This document shows, one piece after another, positions 1 to 8,838 of a stretch of DNA of 64,000 bases. Both the position numbers and the translations under genes were made by a program. The notes beneath the pieces were generated by a model, which did not search any database, was not told where the DNA came from, and saw only the letters and a list, made by a program, of their open reading frames with translations. The first letter of the stretch is position 1, and every line of letters begins with the position of its first letter. Origin of the DNA: Candidatus Moanabacter tarae (GTDB lineage: Bacteria > Verrucomicrobiota > Verrucomicrobiia > Opitutales > UBA2987); the NCBI GenBank assembly GCA_003226295.1, contig CP029803.1:1793477-1857476 (forward strand), read 5' to 3'.

Positions 1-217
1 TCACAACCTCGGCAATTCCTGGAATGCCTGGCGATTTACAATTCGACTGGTAGAACAGAACAAGGTCGCCCTTTTTCATTTCATCCCGGATGAAGTTTCG
101 AGCCTGATAATTGCGTACCCCCCTCCACTTGCCGGTACTATTAGGTCGGTCGGTCTTGAGCTCGTCAAAGGAACACTCTTCCAACTCACATTTCATTAAC
201 CAATACTGCCTCGCCAT
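1..217 (-). CDS. EVE-domain protein (N-terminal part, cut by window edge)
   Basis: Translating the minus strand from the ATG at 217 gives 72 residues that run off the window start. The start has AGGAGG two bases upstream, an unusually short spacing. The protein begins MARQYWLMKCE and contains WRGVRNYQARNF, KKGDLVLFYQSN and SPGIPGIAEVV. These are hallmarks of the EVE domain (PUA-like fold, as in thymocyte nuclear protein 1). Family members are small single-domain proteins thought to bind modified bases in DNA or RNA; the exact ligand here is unknown. About half of the usual 150 residues is visible. It has no operon partner in view. Confidence 0.85.
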   Translation of the reverse strand, partial: MARQYWLMKCELEECSFDELKTDRPNSTGKWRGVRNYQARNFIRDEMKKGDLVLFYQSNCKSPGIPGIAEVV

Positions 218-511
218 AACCTCCTTATTCTTCCAGATTATATCACATATAAAAATCCCTACAGGCCATCAAATTTTTGTCATTCCCAAAATCAGGCCAA
301 ATCAAAAATATGCTTCCACTTCGAGTACTTAAGCACTGGCACTAAAACGCAAGTACAGTATCCGACGAGGATGGAGCCGTGGCTTAAACTGATTACAGGA
401 CACCGTTATCTCGCAAAAGATCGGGATGGAAATGCAGTGGAGACGGGCAAATTGAAAGTACATTTTTATTGGAAACTTAATCCCAAAAAGGTCAGGGCAA
501 TAAAGAAATTC
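218..511. other. Intergenic gap, nothing recognised
   Basis: AT-rich spacer between the divergent-side end of the EVE gene and the stop of the HAD phosphatase gene. I see no tRNA, clear terminator or convincing small gene. Confidence 0.5.
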
Positions 512-1336
512 TCAACTAGTCCAAATCTCCACAGCTTCGGCAAACCCATCTCTATCGTAGCCCGCAACTACTGTAAATCTTCTGCGCAACTCTGCCGGAG
601 CATTCGCTACAACAACAGAACGGTGGCTCCACTCGAGGAGATCCAGATCGTTGTAATCATTACCTACGGCGAAGGATGATCTTCGCTCCATTCCCAGATA
701 CCGAGAAAGCCAGTCAGCAGCTTTGGCCTTCGAAACCAAAGGAGGGAAAATTTCTATCCAGCAAGAACGTTGATCTAATGGCGAAGTCGTCCGTATTACA
801 GAGAGTTTCGGAAATAGATCCTGAAATACACGATGCTGGTATTCGGGATCCTTATCAGGCGTTACCACGATGAGAAATTGCGAGGCTTTCTTGCTTCCAG
901 AATGATTCGGGTCCAATGGTGAACAAAAATCTCTGTACCTTTCGCAACGACTTGAAAAATCGTGATTCTCGCCTCCACTCCTATGGAATACAAAATTATG
1001 ATTATCCGGAACCGGTGCGTGGACCATGAAGTCGACTTTCAGGGAAAGGAGGAGTTCAATGGCTGCGGCTGTTGTTTCTTGAGAAAGGTAATATGAGGTG
1101 ATCAATTCACCTGATCTGAAATCGAAAATCCCGGCACCGTTAGAAGTAATAAGATATTCTAGCGGAAATCCCTTTTTAAGTGCCTGTTGTGCTGAAAAGA
1201 GGCTCCGTCCCGTCACCGCCACTCTCAGGAAACCACGGTGACCGAGGTTCCACAGCGCCTTTCTGTTTCTCCAGCTCAACTTAGAATCTCTATCGAGAAG
1301 GGTCCCATCAAGATCCGTGAACAGTATTGATTTCAC
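512..1336 (-). CDS. HAD-superfamily phosphatase, Cof type
   Basis: This 274-residue protein has HAD motif I at the N-terminus (LFTDLDGTLLD, nucleophile D8 and acid/base D10), motif II with the threonine of VAVTGRS, and motif IV (GNDYNDLDLLEW) near residue 230. A long cap domain between motifs II and III is typical of the Cof/IIB subfamily, which dephosphorylates sugar phosphates and similar metabolites in the cytoplasm. Length fits the family (about 270). The substrate cannot be told from sequence. The gene stands alone on the minus strand, with gaps of about 290 bases on both sides. Confidence 0.85.
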   Translation of the reverse strand: MKSILFTDLDGTLLDRDSKLSWRNRKALWNLGHRGFLRVAVTGRSLFSAQQALKKGFPLEYLITSNGAGIFDFRSGELITSYYLSQETTAAAIELLLSLKVDFMVHAPVPDNHNFVFHRSGGENHDFSSRCERYRDFCSPLDPNHSGSKKASQFLIVVTPDKDPEYQHRVFQDLFPKLSVIRTTSPLDQRSCWIEIFPPLVSKAKAADWLSRYLGMERRSSFAVGNDYNDLDLLEWSHRSVVVANAPAELRRRFTVVAGYDRDGFAEAVEIWTS

Positions 1337-1626
1337 GACCTAAGAGTTTAATGGACCTGCCATTAGCCCGTTTATGAGGCACCAATCTAGGCTCAACAAA
1401 CTCCTAGCCTCCAATTGTGGAAGGTTAGTCTTTGTTAAGGTAATTCCTCCTCTACCAACTGGAAAGTGATAGAGAAATGTTGGTACAGGAAACAGTTTCA
1501 AAGTGATGAGGATTCCTAGTAACAAACTTAGTCAAAATCTGAATCCAATACTGTTTCTTGGACTTTTAAAAATTTCCCTTTTTATGAAGCAATTTCAAAC
1601 CAAAGACAAAAAATTCTTAGGGAAGC

Positions 1627-3537
1627 TCACACTATTGTAACCAGGGCTTCACTTATAGGTCCTTGTAAAATTCCGTCGATGTAAACCTCTGCAGTTATGA
1701 GCCTACGCTGAGAGTCGGAATCATTAGGGGCCTCTCCCTTAAGACTCAACTTACCGTCCTCGCCGGGCTCCAACTCGATCGATTCGAGGGATTCAGAGAC
1801 CTTCCATCCGGGAGGGGGAATTAGACGAGCAGAAAACCTTGCCGTACGCTCAACATTATTGCGCAAAAGAACAGTAAATTCAATCGACCCTCCAGCCTCA
1901 ACGGTGGAAATATAAGGAAGAAGACGGACCCAAAAGAGGTCAACAAAATGATCGGTAGGTTTATCCACCAGGTTCCGAATTACCCTCTCTTTGCGATCTA
2001 TAAAATCGACGTACTCTGCAAGACGCTGTCGGTCAAATGAATAGACATGCCGGTGTCCAGGACAGATCAGGTCAGGCTGTACCGTCTGCATCACTTCGGC
2101 ACATCGACGGTGCATACCAAGCTGAAAACTGTTTCGAAGAACGGTGGTCTGAAAAGGCCTTTGGACAACCTGATCAGCTTCAAGAACGTCGTGGAAAAAA
2201 AGGTTGTCTCCTGTAAATGCCACCTTTTTCCCATCGATTTGTGCGGCAAGAACACTGTGGTACTCCGTCTGTCCAGGAGCAAAATAGATGTCAAAGGTAT
2301 ATTCTTCCCATTCAAATTGCTCCCCATCGGAGAGAATTCTGTCAATTCGAATCGGTTTGTGGAAAGTACACGGAGTCGAGGCCCAAGCCTCCGGATCGGT
2401 CAGCACACGAGCGACAGAATCGAGGGCGTAGCAGCGAGTCCCGTAATGCCGCTGGAGATGAGGAATGCCAGCAGTGTGGTCATCGTGGATATGGGTGGGA
2501 ACAACTAAATCGAGAGATTCAACTCCCCAGCGCTGTCGAAGCTCCTTAAGATGGTGTTCAACAAAACGCATGCGATCTCCGAGCATTCCATGTTCGGATC
2601 CAACCTGCATATGTGCCCACTGGCCGTGACCGTAATCAATGAACATGGCCTTACCCGATTCACTGAGGAGGACGTAAAAGAAGGAACAAGTCCAGTTGCC
2701 TCCCCATAGAAGGTGACGAGAAACGGGTACTAACTTCGGTTCCGGTAGATAAAATGGCTCCAAAACCGCAGTGCTTCCTGCGGCAAGTACGTCACGCCCA
2801 AGTGTATAGAGATCGATTAATCGCATCTCGAGTCGATCGATGTCGCCTAGAGGATCGTCTATCACCTCACCGTGGGAAGGCATGAAACAAGCACCATCCC
2901 TACTAGGGAAAAGCTTTCCTCCCACCGACTCCCCCCTGATAAGATCGCGCAGAGATTGGATCGACTCAAGAGTTAAAATTGCACCTGACATATCCCCATA
3001 TCGATTTTCCATCGCATGAAGTTGATAGAGGAGCCCACCTTTTCTCATGAGATCGCCTGTAAATCCTACTAACCGTCCATCGATCGTAACTAAAAGTGAA
3101 GAAGATCCTCCGGTGTGCCCTCTAGCCGGCAAGACAAAGAATTCGTAGTCGTGCCATGTAAAGAATTCGTAGTCGTCGAGTGTGGCATCGACCGAAATAT
3201 TAAATCCCACCGAGAAAAAATTGTTCCTGCAGTCATAATTGTCGTAGATCCGCCGCGCTTGCCAAAATAATTCGGCCTGATCGAAAAGGTGCCGCTCGTA
3301 CTCTGGAACCGCCACCTTTGCATCCGCTTCCTGCAAACGCAAATCACCCGAACACTGATCCCTGTGATGGTGAGTATGGAGAATCCATTCTACCCTCCTA
3401 ACACCAATTTCGTCCAAATGATCTAAAACCTCCCCGGATCCGGTATCAATAAGCAAGGCTTCGTCCCCTTCTACCAGAACATAAACGTTACAAATATCCT
3501 TATAACTAAAAAGATGGTCCGATAATTGTGTGAGCAT
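1627..3537 (-). CDS. Tandem metallo-beta-lactamase-fold hydrolase with C-terminal beta-sandwich
   Basis: The 636 residues contain two MBL-fold units. Unit 1 (about 1-260) has THHHRDQ at 55-61, a GHTGGSSS histidine, FTGDLM and MPSHGE; the usual histidine after the Asp is Gln61. Unit 2 (about 275-530) has a complete THIHDDH, then PGQTEYHS, FTGDNLF and CPGHRH, so it should bind two metals. The last 90 residues (IEFTVLLRNNVERTARFSARL and on) look like a NEW3-type or other Ig-like beta-sandwich. The substrate is unknown; glyoxalase-II-like or lactonase-like hydrolysis is possible. It begins 91 bases downstream of tRNA-Gly on the same strand. Confidence 0.8.
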   Translation of the reverse strand: MLTQLSDHLFSYKDICNVYVLVEGDEALLIDTGSGEVLDHLDEIGVRRVEWILHTHHHRDQCSGDLRLQEADAKVAVPEYERHLFDQAELFWQARRIYDNYDCRNNFFSVGFNISVDATLDDYEFFTWHDYEFFVLPARGHTGGSSSLLVTIDGRLVGFTGDLMRKGGLLYQLHAMENRYGDMSGAILTLESIQSLRDLIRGESVGGKLFPSRDGACFMPSHGEVIDDPLGDIDRLEMRLIDLYTLGRDVLAAGSTAVLEPFYLPEPKLVPVSRHLLWGGNWTCSFFYVLLSESGKAMFIDYGHGQWAHMQVGSEHGMLGDRMRFVEHHLKELRQRWGVESLDLVVPTHIHDDHTAGIPHLQRHYGTRCYALDSVARVLTDPEAWASTPCTFHKPIRIDRILSDGEQFEWEEYTFDIYFAPGQTEYHSVLAAQIDGKKVAFTGDNLFFHDVLEADQVVQRPFQTTVLRNSFQLGMHRRCAEVMQTVQPDLICPGHRHVYSFDRQRLAEYVDFIDRKERVIRNLVDKPTDHFVDLFWVRLLPYISTVEAGGSIEFTVLLRNNVERTARFSARLIPPPGWKVSESLESIELEPGEDGKLSLKGEAPNDSDSQRRLITAEVYIDGILQGPISEALVTIV

Positions 3538-3645
3538 GATTATATCCTTTCAAAGATTCCCATTCCTCTGGCAAGCTCCACTGAAGGATTGGAAGTTATC
3601 CCAATAAAACTTATACTCAGAATTAAGTTTTCGCTACACAACATC

Positions 3646-3716
3646 TGCGGGCGGCGGGAATCGAACCCGCGATTCAAGCTTGGGAAGCTCACGTATTACC
3701 TCTATACTACGCCCGC
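3646..3716 (-). tRNA. tRNA-Gly (anticodon CCC)
   Basis: The minus strand folds as a full cloverleaf: acceptor GCGGGCG / CGCCCGC, D-arm GTATAGAGGTAATAC, anticodon loop TTCCCAA (anticodon CCC, reading GGG), T-arm GCGGG-TTCGATT-CCCGC and discriminator A. The anticodon stem contains two G-T wobble pairs. The 3' CCA is not encoded, so it must be added by the CCA-adding enzyme. Length is 71 nt. Confidence 0.96.
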
Positions 3717-3955
3717 GGCAGTTGTGCCTACGGACCCTAACCGCCCATTGAATTTGGTGACGGATGGAAAGGCTGTCGAGTCTGGAGTGGCGGTAAGACT
3801 GGAAGGCTCACTCTTTATAACTCCAATCTCAATTGGAAGATGTTGGGGGGGAATGAAACTATAAAATTTGCCAAAGTCTCCAAACTTTTCTATCTCCGCG
3901 TCTTTTGATTCCTATCCCTCATTTTCTCGATAACTGATCAGGGAATACTAAAAAC

Positions 3956-4954
3956 TCACACCTGCAGATTTGTCCATCGGGGCAACTCAAGCACTTCTGG
4001 ATTAACGACGGACTCCGGACGCCGGTTGGAGAGGATCGCAGCGACATTCTCCGCGGCCAACCTTTGGAGATCAAGAACAGATTCTTCAGAGTAAAAAGCG
4101 ACATGCGGAGTCGCAATCAGATTTGGCGCATCGAGAAGAGGATGGTCATCAGGAAGGTGTTCGGGTTCAAAAACATCTATAGCAGCACCCCCGATCCACC
4201 CTTCCTTGAGGGCAACAGCGAGGGCTTCGAGGTCGATGATTCCTCCTCTAGCTGCATTGAGAACAAAAGACCCCGGCTTCATTTTTCGGAGGCGCACTTC
4301 ATTTATGAGATGTCGGGTATCTCGATTCAAAGGAGTATGAATGCTGAGAAAATCCGAACGTGAAACAATCTCGTCCAGACTAACTGGTTCCACCCCACCT
4401 TTACGTATCGTTTCGTCGTTAATGAAGGCATCATGAGCAATTATTTTTAGGCCAAATCCAATGGCTTTCTCTGCCAAGGACTGGCCAATCTTCCCGAACC
4501 CGAGTATGCCAAGGGTTCGCCCTCGGATCCGGTATATAGGCCTTCCCGAGGCTAAATCCCAATTCCCCTTCCGAATAGAAGAGTCGTAACGACAAATGCT
4601 GCGCCCGCAGGCTAGAAGAAACGCCATGGCATGCTCGGCAACTTCATCCAAACAGTATGCGGGAACATTGGTAACGGGAATACCGAGACGAGTGGCAGCC
4701 TCAATATCAATGTTATCTACACCAATCCCATAACGACCGATTACCTTAAGTTTTTTTCCGGCCTCAATCACGGACGACGTTATGTTCCTGAAGCAAGTCA
4801 AAATACCATCAGCTTCGGAAACCAAGCGTATCAATTCTTCTTCCTCGCCTGTCCCAGCCTCCACTAGATTGGCTCCAGCTTTCTGCAACACTGTCGCCTC
4901 TGGCTCTATCGACGGCCATGTGTAGTCAGTTACGATTACTAATTTGTCATTCAT
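3956..4954 (-). CDS. D-isomer-specific 2-hydroxyacid dehydrogenase
   Basis: The 332 residues fit the D-2-hydroxyacid dehydrogenase/CtBP family. The Rossmann motif GILGFGKIGQSLAEKA lies near residue 150. The catalytic Arg is in NAARGGIID, the Glu in DVFEPE and the His in ATPHVAF. The N-terminal substrate lobe includes GRYGIGVDNIDIEAAT. Such enzymes reduce 2-oxoacids to D-2-hydroxyacids with NAD(P)H, or the reverse, for example with glycerate, phosphoglycerate or lactate. There is no ACT domain, so this is not a long-form SerA. It is monocistronic, and the substrate cannot be assigned. Confidence 0.9.
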   Translation of the reverse strand: MNDKLVIVTDYTWPSIEPEATVLQKAGANLVEAGTGEEEELIRLVSEADGILTCFRNITSSVIEAGKKLKVIGRYGIGVDNIDIEAATRLGIPVTNVPAYCLDEVAEHAMAFLLACGRSICRYDSSIRKGNWDLASGRPIYRIRGRTLGILGFGKIGQSLAEKAIGFGLKIIAHDAFINDETIRKGGVEPVSLDEIVSRSDFLSIHTPLNRDTRHLINEVRLRKMKPGSFVLNAARGGIIDLEALAVALKEGWIGGAAIDVFEPEHLPDDHPLLDAPNLIATPHVAFYSEESVLDLQRLAAENVAAILSNRRPESVVNPEVLELPRWTNLQV

Positions 4955-5835
4955 TTATCTAGGTTTCTGAATTCTAGGTTTATACTTGTAGGTGTCCTGG
5001 GATAATGGGACTAATTTTTCAATTTCTCCGCCACGAATCTGGGTCAAAGGGAGCCTGGATTTCACAGGTCATTTCTCGATGTCGATTCAGTTGCCATTGT
5101 CCTTATGATGGCTTTCTAGCAAATTTTGTCGATTCCACTTTTTTCGATCTTTCTGAAAGACTTGAAGGATTTCTTATCTGCCCTCTTAAAATCGCGAGCA
5201 TAAGCACTTCCAGTCTCATTAAATATTCTTAGTTCGATCAAAGTCTGTTTGTCCCTCTCTTGGTGTCTCTTTGAGACAACTCTTGAATTTTAGAAATCGA
5301 CATTCATCACCTTGGACTCTCCGGTCCAATAATCATAGATTCTCCCCTAACGAGAACATATGCTGCTAGAAATATTTCTTCCCAATCAAGACTGTTACCA
5401 TTAAAGAATTCCAACTAGATACTCTCTATATTTCGGGATTCACTGCAGTTTTTTCTGCTGCCAATAGCAGATGTCCTCCATTGATCATGGGAAAGAAATT
5501 AATCGGCCTCTGATTCCCAGAAAGTTTGCTTATCGACTCTCGAAAACTGGGGATCTCCAACAAGTCTAACTCGCTATTCCGCGGATTAAAGCTTCGAATA
5601 AAAAGAGTGCCCCGTATCCGAACCTTCTGCAAGTCACACGCGAGTATGCACTTCTCAAGAGGCCCTCGTTGGATCAAGGTACCCCGCATGGCGAAACTCT
5701 AAGAATTTTAAGGTTCACGGTTCAGCTTTCCGAATGCCATAGTGCATAAAACACATACTATCACACTGAAAGTTCATGGATCCTTTTGACTTATCTGGCC
5801 TTTATCCGATTAACCGCGCCTAGGGAATTTTAAAA
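4955..5835. other. 880-base gap, no convincing gene
   Basis: AT-rich region between recR and the 2-hydroxyacid dehydrogenase gene. An 87-codon open frame on the minus strand (5426-5689) has no clear ribosome binding site and no family I recognise; I do not call it as a gene. No tRNA-like structure was seen. Confidence 0.45.
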
Positions 5836-6432
5836 CTAGAGATATTCTCTCCTCCCCTCCAGAGCACTTTTCAAAGTCACAGAATCTGCGTAGACAATTC
5901 CACCACCACTCGGGATACCAAATCCGATTCGTGTTACTTTTACGCCACATTCGTCCAGAAACGATTCTTGCATGTAATGGCAGGTAGCCTCCCCTTCAAT
6001 GTCATTGCTGAGGGCGAGAATGACTTCGACGACCTCATTCTCGCGGAGACGTTTTTCCAAGGAACGGATATTGATGTCATCGGGACCAATTCCATTGATC
6101 GGAGATAGTTTACCGTGAAGAACATGGTACAGGCCACGGTATTCACCGGAGTTCTCGATTGCGATAAGATCCGGAACATGCTCCACCACACAAATGAGAT
6201 TCGGAATTCTCTTAGGATTAGAACAAACCAAACATTCCTCTTCTTCGCACAGATTGCCGCATTTTTGGCACCTTCTAATCCTCTCAGCTGCCAGCTCCAG
6301 GATTGTGACAAGCTCCGGAAGGAGTTTGGGTTGTTCCACCGTCAAGTGCAACGCTATGCGTTCCGACGAACGGTAACCTAGCCCTGGCAGCTTCTTTAGA
6401 ACGCCCTGGAGTTTTTTAAATGCAGGAGTCAC
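5836..6432 (-). CDS. recR: Recombination mediator RecR
   Basis: RecR acts with RecO/RecF to load RecA at single-strand gaps during recombinational repair. The 198-residue protein shows the N-terminal helix-hairpin-helix (LKKLPGLGYRSSERIA), the four-cysteine zinc motif (CQKCGNLC ... CLVC), and a Toprim domain beginning LICVVEHVPDL with ALSNDIEGEATCHY further on. Length matches the family (about 200). Unlike in many bacteria, no ybaB or dnaX gene lies next to it on this side; it is bounded by gaps on both sides. Confidence 0.97.
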   Translation of the reverse strand: MTPAFKKLQGVLKKLPGLGYRSSERIALHLTVEQPKLLPELVTILELAAERIRRCQKCGNLCEEEECLVCSNPKRIPNLICVVEHVPDLIAIENSGEYRGLYHVLHGKLSPINGIGPDDINIRSLEKRLRENEVVEVILALSNDIEGEATCHYMQESFLDECGVKVTRIGFGIPSGGGIVYADSVTLKSALEGRREYL

Positions 6433-6836
6433 TATCCAGTTAGAAGCGCCAAAAACCTTCCTTTAGAACTTCCAGAAAAATACTAATATAACTCATGGCC
6501 AAATATTTAAATCTTACGATATTCCTCCTTATTCATTAAGCATTTTTCAGTAAGATGAGATTAGAAATTTACATATATTTCGATGCTAAATGAGACCTTC
6601 CTTAGCCCAGTTGAAGCTTTCCCAATTTTTTCTCCATATTCTGCGCTTGTTTAAGCAATATCCTCGGATCCCAATATGTCCCATTCTAAGATTGTTTTCG
6701 CTGTCGCAATTATTCCGTATAACTGCCTCATTGAAAAGAATAAACTATTCAAAAGATGGCTGATTCCCAATCTTTCTAAACACAATATCAAAACTGTTTA
6801 CTGTTTACCTTTCACTACCTATTCTGCTGCCCAATT
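6433..6836. other. Intergenic region between recR and hemF (divergent genes)
   Basis: About 400 AT-rich bases separate the divergent recR and hemF, so promoters for both genes must lie here. I cannot pick out a convincing -35/-10 pair, operator or RNA gene. Confidence 0.4.
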
Positions 6837-7748
6837 ATGGAAGCTATCGAAATGGATAGAGTTCGGACCTACCTCCAGGAGCTCCAAGAATCTATTGTCA
6901 CATCAATTTCTGATATGGACAGCTCAATCACTCCAAGACGGGACAATTGGACTCGAAAAGAAGGCGGCGGCGGCCTATCCATAATCGTGGAAGAAGGATC
7001 CGTTTTTGAAAAAGGAGGGGTGAATTTTTCCGACGTTACTGGACGAAGGCTTCCGCCTTCGGCAACAGCCAAGCGCCCGGAGCTTTTGGGAGCTGGCTTT
7101 GGAGCGGTTGGAGTTTCGGTTGTCTTGCACCCGCTCAATCCCTATGTGCCGACAACTCATATGAATGTACGATTCATAAGTGCCACAAGATCAGGAGCAC
7201 CACCAGTCTGGTGGTTTGGAGGAGGTTTTGATCTCACTCCATTCTATGGTTTTGAAGAAGACGTCATCCACTGGCATAGAATGGCAAAGGCGGCCTGTGA
7301 CCCTTTTGGTGGAGATCTTTACCAACGTTTGAAGGGACGTTGTGACCAATATTTCTACTTGAAACATCGTAGCGAATCTCGTGGTGTCGGTGGTCTCTTT
7401 TTTGATGACTTTAATGAGTTGGGCTTCGAAAAATCCTTTTCTTTTTTACGTCAAATCGGGGACTCGTTTATCCCTGCCTATAAACCAATTGTTGAGAAGA
7501 GAAAAAATCACCCTTATTCCAGTCGGGAACGTGAGTTTCAGCTCTATCGCCGTGGGCGCTACGTGGAATTCAATTTGATCTATGATCGAGGAACCCTTTT
7601 CGGTCTCCAATCGGATGGCCGTACTGAATCCATTCTAATGTCGCTTCCCCCAACTGTAAAGTGGCGCTACGATTGGAAGCCCGACCCGGGATCAGCCGAG
7701 GAAAAACTCTATACTAAATTCCTCAAGCCTCGTCGATGGGTAGAATAA
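6837..7748 (+). CDS. hemF: Oxygen-dependent coproporphyrinogen III oxidase
   Basis: HemF converts coproporphyrinogen III to protoporphyrinogen IX using O2. The 303-residue sequence carries the family landmarks in order: [59 protein letters not shown] and [17 protein letters not shown]. Length matches the family. It is the first gene of the haem cluster; hemE starts one base after its stop codon. The enzyme requires oxygen and no oxygen-independent HemN is seen in this window. The ATG at 6837 is used; an in-frame ATG at 6852 is also possible. Confidence 0.98.
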   Translation: MEAIEMDRVRTYLQELQESIVTSISDMDSSITPRRDNWTRKEGGGGLSIIVEEGSVFEKGGVNFSDVTGRRLPPSATAKRPELLGAGFGAVGVSVVLHPLNPYVPTTHMNVRFISATRSGAPPVWWFGGGFDLTPFYGFEEDVIHWHRMAKAACDPFGGDLYQRLKGRCDQYFYLKHRSESRGVGGLFFDDFNELGFEKSFSFLRQIGDSFIPAYKPIVEKRKNHPYSSREREFQLYRRGRYVEFNLIYDRGTLFGLQSDGRTESILMSLPPTVKWRYDWKPDPGSAEEKLYTKFLKPRRWVE

Positions 7749-7749
7749 A

Positions 7750-8838
7750 ATGAAGATTTCAAGAATGAATTCACGCGAACGTTTCCAACGTGCCTGCAGT
7801 TGTTTATCGGTCGATCGGACTCCCGTTTGGATAATGCGCCAGGCGGGCCGATATTTGCCCGAGTACTTAAGGCTGAAGGAACGGTACACGTTTAGGGAAT
7901 TGGTTTCCACTCCAGAACTCGCCACCGAAGTAACCCTCATGCCACTGCAAAGGTTTGACTTCGATGCCGCCATCATCTTCAGCGACATCCTTATTATTCC
8001 AGAGGCTCTGGGGCAACCTTATGAGTTCCAAGACAAAGGTGGGATTAGTATGAAGTATCGGATCGATAGTCGATCAGACGTCGCCAAATTAGACTCATCC
8101 AATACAAGAGAGAAACTGAACTATGTAGCGGATGCGCTGCGTCTCGTCCGAAAAGAAATCGACAACAAGAAAGCACTTATTGGTTTCGGGGGATCCCCAT
8201 GGACTCTGGCAGCCTACATGCTAGAAGGTGGTTCCTCCAAAACTCTTTCCCGTACCAAGAACCTATTCTACCAAGATCGGTTATGCTTTGATCATCTTCT
8301 CTCAAAAATCACGGAGGCCTTGATTGAGAGCTTCAACCTTCAGATCGAGGCGGGAGTCGATGCTTTACAAATTTTTGACTCGATGGGTAGTTTTTGCCCA
8401 GCATCTGATTTTGATGCGATGTCTTTGCAGTGGGTAAAACAAATCGTCGACGAGGTGAAAGGGAAAGTCCCACTTATTTTCTTTTCTAAGGGAATGGCCC
8501 ATCACACGGATCTTTTAGTCACAACGGGAACCGAAGTTTTGAGTATCGACTGGACAGTTTGCCTTCGGCAATTTGCCGACAAACTACCGGCTAAGCTTGC
8601 GGTTCAGGGAAATCTAAATCCAGATTTGCTTACAACCGATCCGGCAACTGTAAAAGAAGCAACTAATAAAATCCTGCAGAAAATGGAAGGAAGACTAGGT
8701 CACATATTTAATCTGGGGCATGGAATCACTCCCAAAGGAAAGATAGAATGTGTCCAATCTATAGTTGAAGCGGTACATGAATTCACACCTAGCTCCTCAA
8801 CCTCCTTTGGTAATTCGGAAAGTTCCAGACCCGAATGA
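7750..8838 (+). CDS. hemE: Uroporphyrinogen decarboxylase
   Basis: HemE decarboxylates the four acetate side chains of uroporphyrinogen III to give coproporphyrinogen III. The N-terminal signature (TPVWIMRQAGRYLPEY) and the FDAAIIFSDIL region with the catalytic Asp are present. Further signatures are GFGGSPWTLAAYM, IFDSMGSFCP and FNLGHGITP near the C-terminus. Length (362) is normal. It sits one base after hemF and overlaps hemG by four bases (ATGA), so hemF-hemE-hemG is probably one transcript with translational coupling. The gene order places the substrate-supplying enzyme next to HemF. Confidence 0.98.
   Translation: MKISRMNSRERFQRACSCLSVDRTPVWIMRQAGRYLPEYLRLKERYTFRELVSTPELATEVTLMPLQRFDFDAAIIFSDILIIPEALGQPYEFQDKGGISMKYRIDSRSDVAKLDSSNTREKLNYVADALRLVRKEIDNKKALIGFGGSPWTLAAYMLEGGSSKTLSRTKNLFYQDRLCFDHLLSKITEALIESFNLQIEAGVDALQIFDSMGSFCPASDFDAMSLQWVKQIVDEVKGKVPLIFFSKGMAHHTDLLVTTGTEVLSIDWTVCLRQFADKLPAKLAVQGNLNPDLLTTDPATVKEATNKILQKMEGRLGHIFNLGHGITPKGKIECVQSIVEAVHEFTPSSSTSFGNSESSRPE

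Noticed and set aside
1340-1525. 61-codon frame directly upstream of the HAD phosphatase gene
   Set aside because: Ends four bases before the gene, which suggested a leader peptide, but there is no ribosome binding site, regulatory codon run or attenuator structure.
3526-3864. 112-codon open frame on the plus strand
   Set aside because: It runs through the tRNA-Gly gene in reverse; its CGRRESNPRF segment is the familiar false translation of a tRNA T-arm.
5426-5689. 87-codon frame on the minus strand between recR and the dehydrogenase gene
   Set aside because: No ribosome binding site, no recognisable family and lone position in a long gap; probably chance.
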